Below, piece by piece: positions 33,169 to 64,000 of a stretch of DNA of 64,000 nt. Under the pieces are notes generated by a model that saw nothing but the letters and a program-made list of their open reading frames with translations, was not told the origin of the DNA and made no database searches. The stretch spans positions 193,919,809-193,983,808 of the forward strand of contig JAUMIR010000002.1 in assembly GCA_030847615.1 (NCBI GenBank), given 5' to 3'. The stretch's first letter is position 1. Each line of letters starts with the position of its first letter. The position numbers and the translations under genes were made by a program. This stretch comes from Gambelia wislizenii. Taxonomy: Eukaryota > Chordata > Lepidosauria > Squamata > Crotaphytidae.

Positions 33169-36100
33169 TCATTGAGATGGGACAGAGAAAACATCAGTCC
33201 ACATTCTACCGTGATGTGGTGGAGGTTGTGCTGCAGATCCAGCTTCGGAAAGATATGTAACTGTAGGGAACCATTGTTCGATGAAGGTGTTAGCAGCATC
33301 GCCAGTGGTTGACTTCCAAATATTGGCGGAGAGCTTCTCCATAAACCATATGTCCCAGAACTTATCCCACCAGGCACTCATATTGGGCATTTCATTTATC
33401 CAATTTTTAGCAATCGCTATTCGGGAGATGGCAAGTAAGAAGACAATAATTTTATGTTTTAAATTCTTATTAGAATCAGTGAACAGTGATAGCAAAAGTA
33501 GTTCTGGAGAGGGGTTTATGGCCTGGGTGGTGATTTTGCTAATAACATCGAGTGTTGAGGACCAAAACCTCCAAATGCTGGGGCATTCAAGCCACATATG
33601 TACAAACATACCCAGGTGGGTACAACCTCTCCAGCATACAGGGGAGGCAGTTTTGGTCATCCTGGTCAGTTTTATTGGCGTGAGATGCCATTTATAAAGT
33701 AGCTTCAAGGATGTTTCTTTTAAGGCAATAGAGCGGAGTTTAAAAATTGTTGATGCCCAAAGTTTTAGCCAATCCATCTCATGAACTGAGACATTTAATT
33801 CGCTTTCTCAAGTTGCTTTGTAATAAATATTGCTCCTGAAGGTGTCATCTATCAGCCACCTGTATATCTGGGCCGCCCTGCCTTTGGCTGGTGTGATGGG
33901 TGACCTGCAGATATGTTCATATATTGTGGGAGAACATAAAATGAAACCAGAGGTTACTAATCTGGTCAAAACATTCGGACCTGACAAATTTGAAACCAGT
34001 TAGGGACATACGGGGACAAATCCTGGAGAAGCTCATTTACTGTTTTGGGCTTAGACTGAAGGAAGAGATCTTGTAACGCATATAGACTCCATTCCTCCCA
34101 TTCCAAAAATGGATTTATCTTATCTGGGTCATAAAAAAGGCAGTGTAGTACGAATGGTTGAATAGGTGAGGGGGGAGGCGCAAGAACATGCACCCACTTG
34201 CGCCAAATTAAAAGGCATGTGCGCAGAAATGGGTTGTCCAAATTGTTCAGCTGATGAGTGGTATTCTTAGAAAAGATGTACCTGAGGACTGATGGGTGTT
34301 GTAGATCTAATTCAAGCATAACCCACCACACTGTCAGATTTTTTTGAAGGAAAGGGATGGTTTGGGCTAGCTGAAAAGCTGCAAAGTAAAGCTCCAGGTT
34401 GGGAATGCCGAGACCTCCACATTTAGGGCTGGTGTATCTAACTAGCTGTGGGAATCGGGGCCTCTTACCATTGAATATATAATCATGAAGGAGTTTTTTC
34501 CAAACCTTAAAGAAGGAAGGTGGGGGAGAGAGAGGAATACTTTGAAATAGGAAAAGCAAACAGGGGAGGGCAAACATTTTGATCAGCGCTATTCTGCCTA
34601 AGAGAGATAATTGGAAGGTCTTCCAGATTTTTAATCGAGTCCTTAACCACCTTGTAAGGGGTTTGTAATTCCACAGAATTAATTGCTTAAAGTCCTTCAC
34701 AATCAAAACCCCTAGATATCTGAATCCAGAGGGATACAGACTGAGCTGGGTTGTTTTTTGCCATTCAAGTTGAGAGGGAAACGGGACATTAAGGCAGAAC
34801 AGCGCTGACTTGTTCAGGTTAAGCCTAAAACCCGCGTAGCTGTCAAAATCTTTCAGGATCAGCTGTAGTGCTGGAAAAGACCTGTTAATGTCCCATAGAT
34901 ACAGCAGAACATCCTCTGCATATAGGGAAAGTTTTTGTTCTTTCCCATAGATCAAGGGGCCCTTAAAGTCCAGATTATGTCTGACCATTTCTGCAAAAGG
35001 CTCAATAGCCAACGCAAATAAAATGGGGGATAGAGGGCAACCTTGCTTAGTCCCCCACGTAAGGAGATAGGCTGAGAGTCCATTCTGTTGACATGGATTA
35101 CAGCACTAGATCCATGTGCCCTGTAAATAACCAATAAACTTGTGGCCAAAGCCCATTTCAGTTAAAATGTCAAACAAAAAAACCCAGTCTAATCGGCCAA
35201 AGGCTTTCAGAGCATCTAAAGAGACTAAGAAGGTCGGGTGAAGGGAGAGGTTGGCATGGTGTATGATATTCAGAGTTCTTCTAACCGTGTCAGTCATCTT
35301 ACAGCCGGCGATAAATCCCACCTGGTCCGAGTGTATGTATGAGGACACAAATGAGTTGATCCTATTTACCATGAGAGTGGACATAATCTTAAAATCTTGA
35401 TTTATCAATGATATCGGCCTAAATGCCGACGTATTGGGATTAATATGTGTAGTTTTGGGAATAGGAATAATTCGGGATTGCTTCCATGAATCTGGGGGAA
35501 GGGAGATTATTCAAGACTTCATTGTACAGGGCTATTATGTGGGGCGTCAGGTCCTCTTTAAAGAGCTTGTAAAATTTGGAGTTAAATCCATCTGGGCCTG
35601 GAACCTTCTCCGGGCACAATTTATGAAGGACCTGATGAATTTCCTCTGATGTAATCGGACTATTAAGAATTGCTGCATGTTCGGGGGTTAATTTTTTCAG
35701 AGGCAGGGATTTTATGAATGTGGATCTGTCAGGGTTGGGCTGCTCTGCAGAGTACAAATCAGCATAAAAGGATTCAAATTCTCCGAGGATATTTTTTAAA
35801 ACAGATGTTATCATGCCATTTTTGGTGGTGATGCTAGAAATTAATTTTTTTCTCTGATTTTTTTTTTTTACTAGACTAGCTAACAATTTAGAATTCCTGT
35901 TATTATGCTCGTAATAGTATGCTTTAGTGAAATGAGGGGCTGTTTGAATTTGGTGAAGATCCGGTTCCTGAAGCTCGGACCTCTTCTTATTAAGTAGGAA
36001 CAGCTCCGTATCTTTTTGTGTCTTTGGAAGTGTTTTGGAGAGTTCAGCAATCTCTAGCAGTAAGGAAGTTCGTTTAGTGGATCTAAGTTTTTTCTGCTTC

Positions 36101-36987
36101 GCTCCCTCCTGTATAAAGAGGCCGTGAAGCACCGCTTCATCATGTCCCCAAGCAAAGCCTCAGAGGTAATTTGTGATCTATTTTCTACATAGAACAATTT
36201 TAAGGACTTTTGAATGCTGGATTTAAATTGGTCATCTAATAGCAGTCTAGGATTAAACCTCCAAATCTTGGTGGGTTGAGCATCTGGATCTAGTGTCCAC
36301 GTCAGGAGAAGGGGGGCATAGTCAGAATGGAGGATATTTTCAATAGACACATCTGTGATCTGGGAAAGGACTGACTTGTTAACAAAAAAATGATCAATTC
36401 TGGAGTAAGACCTGTGGACCGGGGAGAAAAAACTATACAGCCTCTCTGTTGGATTAAGTGTCTGCCTAGGGTCAGTCAATCCTAGGAGTGCCAAAGGCGC
36501 TTCAGGAATTAGAGGCGGTGAAGAAGTGTTTTTGTTGATCCTCAGGGACCTATCCAAAATAGGATCTAGAATCGCCTCCTGCGATTATAGTGCCTTTCGC
36601 AAAGACAGCTAGCTTATGGAAGAAACATTCTAGGAAATCTTTGAGGTGAGCATTTGGCGTGTAGTAGGTAGCCAAAGTGACCAGATGATTACAAAGTAAA
36701 CCCTGTATCATTATATATCTACCTTTCTTGTCCCTTTTTAAATCATAAAGTTGAAAAGGCATACCCTTGTCCAGTATTATAGCCACTCCTTGTGACTTGC
36801 CTGAGCCACCAGAAACAAATTGGGTTCCAAAATTTGGAAGTGGGAGACACTGGCTTATCAGATCTATTATGTGTTTCTTGGAGAAACAAAACATTGGGTT
36901 TGTGAGGACGAATTTCTTTTTAAAAAAATTGGCATTTGATTTGCGAACCGAGTCCTTTGACATTGAATGATAGGATTCGGACATCAC
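33169..36987 (-). pseudogene. L1 ORF2p relic (endonuclease, reverse transcriptase, C-terminal zinc knuckle)
   Basis: The endonuclease part (36987-36054) includes GVAIILDKG and YYTPNAHLKDF. Reverse transcriptase pieces include DQVGFIAGCKMTDTVRR and LDALKAFGRLDWVFLF (35408-35106) and LSLYAEDVLLYLWD near 34920, in which the usual ADD box reads AED. The C-terminus keeps CWRGCTHLGMFVHMWLECP. At least five frame changes or stops split it. Confidence 0.87.
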
Positions 36988-37693
36988 TCATGGCAAGTCA
37001 CAAGAGGGGGCGCTGACTGGATTGACTCCAACGACAATGGTCCAGAAAGCCTTCTCCTCAAAGGATACCAAATGCAGACACTGAATTGCCCAAAATACAG
37101 AAGTACATCTAAATAAAGCATGTCATCTCCCTTCTCGTAATACAATAAAAAAAGTAAATAAAAATCAACATCAACAATACATAACAAGATACCCAGAAGG
37201 AGGGAGGCCATCTGAACAATTGCCTCCCAATCGGATTTCAATGTCATTCCGATCACCTTCATACCTTTCGGGTGAGGGGGGAATAGTATATATCCAGGCT
37301 GCAGCATCCATCCTTGCAAAAAAGCAGATGAAATATAATGTAAAACAGAGTAAATGGAGGTATGAACTGGTCAGAGTGCATCAAGAAGAGTGACAGTAAT
37401 AAAAAGGATTTGAGTGAAGTTCACTGTGGCCATGGCAACTGTCCTCTTTAACTGGGAGCTGGCAGAAATCCTACATGTGCTGCTGGCAGGTGATGGTTGA
37501 CAGTTGGTGGGATTTGCAACACTGTAGCTGGTGCAGAAGCAGAGAAGAATAATGTTCATCCGAATAACCATGAAGAACCATAATAGGGGAGTCCTTGTTA
37601 TCTAAGAGAGGGCAAGAAGATGGTGACAATATGGCTTCCACTCTTCTGCAGTGGGGACTAAGCTATCAGGTAGCAATCGCGAAAAAGACATTT

Positions 37694-38603
37694 TCAGGAA
37701 GTATTCGGCTCCTTCCGAGTGACTCGTTTCTCTCTCTTCTTCTGGACCATCATCCAGCCAGAAGAATTTTGCCCTGGCAATGGCTGTTGTTCGCTTCTGA
37801 TTTCCAGTTCCAGGAATCTAGGAACTTGGACATCTAGGGCAGTCAGCACGTCCAGGAGTTGGAGTTTAGTATTCGCGGACATGACAGTATTGCCCTTTGT
37901 GATTATAATGCGGAACGGGAATCCCCAGTGGTATCGAATACCTGCTTCTGTCAAAAGCAAGGTGAATGATTTAAAAGCTTTTCTTTTTCGCAAAGTCTCC
38001 GGTGAGACATCTTGGAAAATTGATACCGGAGTGCCATTAAAGGTAAGTGAAGTCAGCTTGTTTAATTTGGAAGCCACTTGCATCTTCTTAGCAAAGGAGG
38101 AAAACCTCAAGAGGATGTCCCGGGGTAGACATCGGGCCAGCTGAGGGGGGATCAACAACCTGTGCGCCTTTTCTATGTCAGCATCTTTCAGCTCGAACTC
38201 TGGGCAGATATCGTTAAACCAGCTGATTAAAAAGCTTTTTAGGTTGGATTTTTCCACCCCTTCTTCTAGCCCGCGAAGACAAATATTTAGACGTCTATTC
38301 CTGTTTTCCAGATCATAAATTTTATCTAATAGGTACTGGTTGGACTCCTCTAGTCTCTGAATACGTGGTTCTTGGGCCAATGTCACTTGTAGAGCCTCAG
38401 AAGCTGTAGTTTTTATGGCCGTGACTATCTGTCAGACTGGACAACTTCGCGGTTACTGGCTCAAGCGCTTGGGCTAGTTCACGATGCAGATTTAGCACAA
38501 ACAATTCCCTTTGCTTCTGCAGCTGGGAGGAGAGATCCTGGTCCATTCCCATCTGCAAGTCAGGTTTGGGTCCTTTCCCAGCCTTGTTCGGCCCAGGGGC
38601 CAT
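37694..38603 (-). pseudogene. L1 ORF1p relic
   Basis: Two frames separated near 38390 encode an N-terminal part (LSSQLQKQRELFVLNLHREL), then the coiled-coil end and RRM (IYDLENRNRRLNICLRGLEE) and the C-terminal domain (LLTEAGIRYHWGFPFRIIIT). The order matches L1 ORF1p, an RNA-binding trimer. The frame shift marks it as non-functional. Confidence 0.85.
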
Positions 38604-38848
38604 GCTGTCTCTGGGTTCTTCAGGAGCAGTCCGCTGAAGAGCCCTTCGTTCTTTAGCTGCTGGGTAGAAGTCGTCAATTGTTTGTTCTGCCGGTCACTTG
38701 CTACCTTGCATTAATGAAGGTGACCTAATTAAATCATTGTGATAGTAATATACTCCAGTTTGAGCAGAGTTTTGCAAGGTTTAGGAGGAGCTCAACAACT
38801 GTGTGTCTGCCATAGTCGGTTGCTAGCCCCGCTCCCCCTGTGGTTTTT

Positions 38849-39189
38849 GTTTTTATTCATTTTAAAAAATGAATAACACTGTCCTATATAGGCAACTTGG
38901 AGGCACACACACACACCACATTCAATTCTCCATGCAGAACTGCCAGATACATTCAGCCATGACCATGGCTTTGTGGTATTGTTTTAAAGTCTCAGCTGAT
39001 GGGGCAAGCACCACATTCCCAAATGGCAAAAACTGTTTCCTCAAAATGGAGACTTTGTGTCAAATGCCTTGATCTTACATGTTGTTGTGGAAACCGTGTG
39101 GCATGGCTGCTGGATAGATCCCTGTATCAAACACAGTTGTCAGGCATATTCTTTGGGTTTGGTTTTATTATTGGAGGCCACCTCAAAGG
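38849..39189. other. No gene recognised
   Basis: Short unique-looking stretch with a CA run at 38904-38917. Confidence 0.55.
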
Positions 39190-39830
39190 CCCAGTCAAGC
39201 TACAAGTGAATTAGGCAACAAAGAATATTGAACTAGAGATGAGTTGGAACCCCCACTCCCAGCCAACTCATGTATTTCTTTCAGTCCTTGGTGTAGAACG
39301 GGTTTTCCTTGGTTTTCTTCTGGGCTGTGAGGCTGTGTTCTGGAAGTCCTTATTTCTGATGTTTTGCCTGCATCTGTGGCTGGCATCTTCAGAGAATGAT
39401 TGGGTAGGACTGTGTCTGGGGTTTATATACTGTGAACCCCTGTTGGGGAGGATATGTAAATTTGTGTATTTGAATGGCTAGTTTCTGGGTGGAGATATGC
39501 AAGGAGGATTAGTGTCTATTTGGCTAATGGTTGGTTAATGGTCCATTATCTGCTGGAAATCTCCCTGTGCCTGGGTGGAGTTCATTTGCAAGTGTTGAGT
39601 TCTGATTTTGGTGTTTTTCAGCCAGATTTTGTTTACTTTTAGGGTTTCTTCTTTCCTGTTGACGTTGTCCAGGTGTTTGTGGATTTCAATAGCTTCTCTG
39701 TGCATTCTGACATGACAGTTGTTGGCCTGGTCCAGAACTTCTGTGTTTTTAAATAACATTTTGTGTCCAGGTTGGTTTATAACATGTTCTGCTACTGCTG
39801 ATTTTTCTGGCTGGCCCACTGCAGACATCT
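39190..39830 (-). mobile_element. Penelope-like element copy A: 3' part of GIY-YIG domain plus 3' region
   Basis: The minus strand encodes AVAEHVINQPGHKMLFKNTE and MHREAIEIHKHLDNVNRKEE, the C-terminal half of a Penelope GIY-YIG endonuclease. The 3' region contains a hammerhead-like motif (39355-39394). Confidence 0.82.
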
Positions 39831-39837
39831 ATGTACA

Positions 39838-40458
39838 TTTTTTATCCTCACAAAAACCCTTGAGGTAGGTTAGGATGAGAGATTACCAAACAAGCTTCAT
39901 AGATGAGTTGTGTTTTCTCCAATTGCGGTGGGCTGTTTTGTTAGTTTTATTCTAATACTGTAATAGTGTTTCAGGTCTTGCCTGTCCAGCTGCTGGGAAG
40001 GTGCAGATTTCCCATCTCTTTGTATTAGGAGTCTAAGCATCTCAGATGTTGCAGAAATTCAGCCTCTCACTTGTTTTGCTTAGCTCCCCATCTTGCCTGA
40101 TTTCCCATCAGGTGACTGTCATTAAGTGCCTGTTAGTCTCACCCAGAAAACTGGGAAGGAGGCTCATCTGCAAACCATTTGCACTATGCAGTTACAATGC
40201 TATTATTCAAGTTTAACTGCCATGGTTCTGTCCTGTGGAATTCTGGGAATTTCATTTTAGGGAAGGGCTTTTAGAATCCTCAGCCAGGGAGTCCCTCTTA
40301 CCAAATTACAAACCCCAGGAAGTTTCCATCGGATGGAACCATGGCAGTTAAAGAGGAATAATGGTGCTATAACTGTGGCGTGTGGGTAGGCTCCTGTTTA
40401 TGCATGCTACTGGCTTTTTGCTGCAAAAGATTCTTTTTGGGCTTTCCCCAGACTCTAA
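39838..40458 (+). repeat. Duplicated segment, copy 1
   Basis: About 600 bp match 62052-62690 in the same orientation. By eye there are about 4 substitutions and 1 single-base indel up to GCAAAAGATTCT, then a 9-base indel before GGGCTTTCCCCAGACTC. The segment lies between two Penelope remnants. Confidence 0.93.
40208..40355. mobile_element. hAT-like MITE inside the duplicated segment
   Basis: TTTAACTGCCATGG and CCATGGCAGTTAAA are inverted ends around a GGGAATTTC / CCCAGGAAG core. It is related to the outer MITE at 3715-4861, and an almost identical copy lies at 62424-62570. Confidence 0.65.
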
Positions 40459-41060
40459 GATTCCTTTGTAAGTGTTGAGTTTTGATTCTATTGTTTTTCA
40501 AAACTGGAAGCCAGGTTTTGTTTACTTTTAGGGTTTCTTCTTTCCTGTTGAAGTTGTCCAGGTGTTTGTGGATTTCAGTAACTTCTCTGTGCATTCTGAC
40601 ATGATAGTTATTGGCCTGGTCCAGGATTTCTGTGTTTTTAGATAGCATTTTGTGTCCAGGTTGGTTTATAACATGTTCTGCTACTGCTGATTTTTCTGGC
40701 TGGCCCAGTCTGTAGTGTCTCTCATGTTCCTTGATTTGTGTTTGTACACTGCGTTTAGGGGTCCCTATGTAAACTTGTCCACGGCTGCATGGTATGTGGT
40801 AAACTGCAGCTGTGAGAGGATCTCTTTTGTCCTTCGCTGAGCGTAGCATTTCTTGGATTTTCTTGGTTGGTCTGTAGATCGTTTAGAGGTTGTGTTTCCT
40901 CTTCAGTTTCCCTATTCTGTCTGTGACTCCTTTGATGTATGGTAAAAATACCTTCCCTTTGGGTGGTTGTTTTTCTTCTTCATTCCTGTGGTTTTTTCTG
41001 GGTCTCCACGGGTTTCTCTGTCCCTTCTTAGAACAGCTTTATTCTTGCTCATTGGCTGTC
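40459..41060 (-). mobile_element. Penelope-like element copy B: GIY-YIG endonuclease relic
   Basis: The minus strand encodes MLRSAKDKRDPL, AVYHIPCSRGQVYIG (the GIY-YIG signature), RSVQTQIKEHERHYRLGQPE and FNRKEETLKVNKTWLPVL. Upstream sequence to about 41060 (KLKRKHNL, then TIYRPTKKIQ after a stop) is the linker from RT. Copies A and B share about 270 bp with roughly 10% difference, so they are separate copies in tandem. Confidence 0.87.
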
Positions 41061-41424
41061 CTGTACACAACTTAACTTAGAGTGTGAGACCAATAAGTGA
41101 AGTGGGCATTGCAGCATGTCCTGTGGTACCATAAAGATTAAAAATATGTTATAGGATGAGCTTTCACAAACAGCAGCCCACTTCTGATGGAATGGACTAT
41201 AGTTACAAATACTTCTGTTACAATAAATGTCTGTGAGCCTTTGAGAAGCTATTCCTCCTGTTTTGGGTGCATCACAGTAGACTGGCTGCCCCTTTGGAAA
41301 TTTGACGAAGTACAGTACACGTCCCTGACAGGATGCTAATTCATGTTAAATCATCTGTTTAATTTGGAGGGTTTGCACTCGGAGCTCTGCAAGACTGTAA
41401 TGATAGCTTCTTTCCTCATCTTAG
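41061..41424. other. Intron upstream of RHBDF2 exon with ATG
   Basis: Ends in the acceptor CATCTTAG. It includes a common repeat fragment (GGATGAGCTTTCACAAACAG at 41155). No noncoding exon could be placed. Confidence 0.55.
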
Positions 41425-41448
41425 GTTGACTGAGTCATCCTATCCAAG

Positions 41449-64000
<22,552 letters not shown>

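Larger units (their letters stand above)
32991..38838 (-). mobile_element. L1 LINE, near full length, minus strand, degraded ORFs
   Basis: Reading the minus strand from 38838: a GC-rich 5' region, an ORF1p relic (38603-37694), an ORF2p relic (36987-33169), a short 3'UTR, and an A tail seen as T at 32991. TGTGGTTTTT occurs at 32985-32994 and at 38839-38848, a likely 10-bp target-site duplication at an L1-type A-rich target. Frameshifts and stops break both ORFs. Confidence 0.88.

Overview
This window is nuclear DNA of a vertebrate, most likely a squamate reptile (lizard). The repeats include L1, L2 and CR1 LINEs, Penelope-like elements, a DIRS retrotransposon, tRNA- and 5S-rRNA-headed SINEs and many TA-flanked or hAT-like MITEs. 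This mixture sits around a spliced vertebrate gene. The species cannot be fixed from the sequence alone.

One host gene is recognised. The right third (41425 to beyond 64000, + strand) carries 16 coding exons of RHBDF2 (iRhom2), the catalytically dead rhomboid relative that escorts ADAM17. The exons join in one frame for 706 codons, from the initiator ATG to a conserved segment in the third membrane span. About the last 150 residues lie beyond the right edge. The exon with the ATG starts at a splice acceptor, so at least one 5' noncoding exon lies upstream and was not identified. Two introns use GC-AG borders, and one of them also offers an in-frame GT donor 21 nt further on.

The left two thirds (1-41 kb) hold no other recognisable host gene. 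The main landmark is a structurally complete 6.4-kb DIRS-type tyrosine-recombinase retrotransposon (18324-24716). It has inverted terminal repeats, an internal complementary region matching both outer ends, a gag-like ORF, an RT/RNase H ORF with a methyltransferase-like tail, and a tyrosine recombinase frame with one in-frame TAG. Other elements are a full-length but broken L1 on the minus strand (about 32991-38838, likely 10-bp target-site duplication), four copies of a LINE ending in a (GA)n tail, Penelope-like remnants at 39-41 kb and 54.7-56 kb, and a three-level nested insertion at 3.7-4.9 kb.

The observations most worth checking are: a roughly 610-bp segment that occurs twice at about 99% identity, 22 kb apart (39.8 kb and 62.05 kb); a long fold-back at the 5' edge of a LINE copy (30910-30982); a MITE hairpin (17480-17592); decayed hammerhead-ribozyme-like motifs in two Penelope-type remnants; a pair of Penelope 3' ends in inverted arrangement; and the two GC-AG introns of RHBDF2. 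I found no convincing new host system. The novelty lies in transposon architecture and splice signals. All calls come from reading the sequence; no alignment or database search was run.
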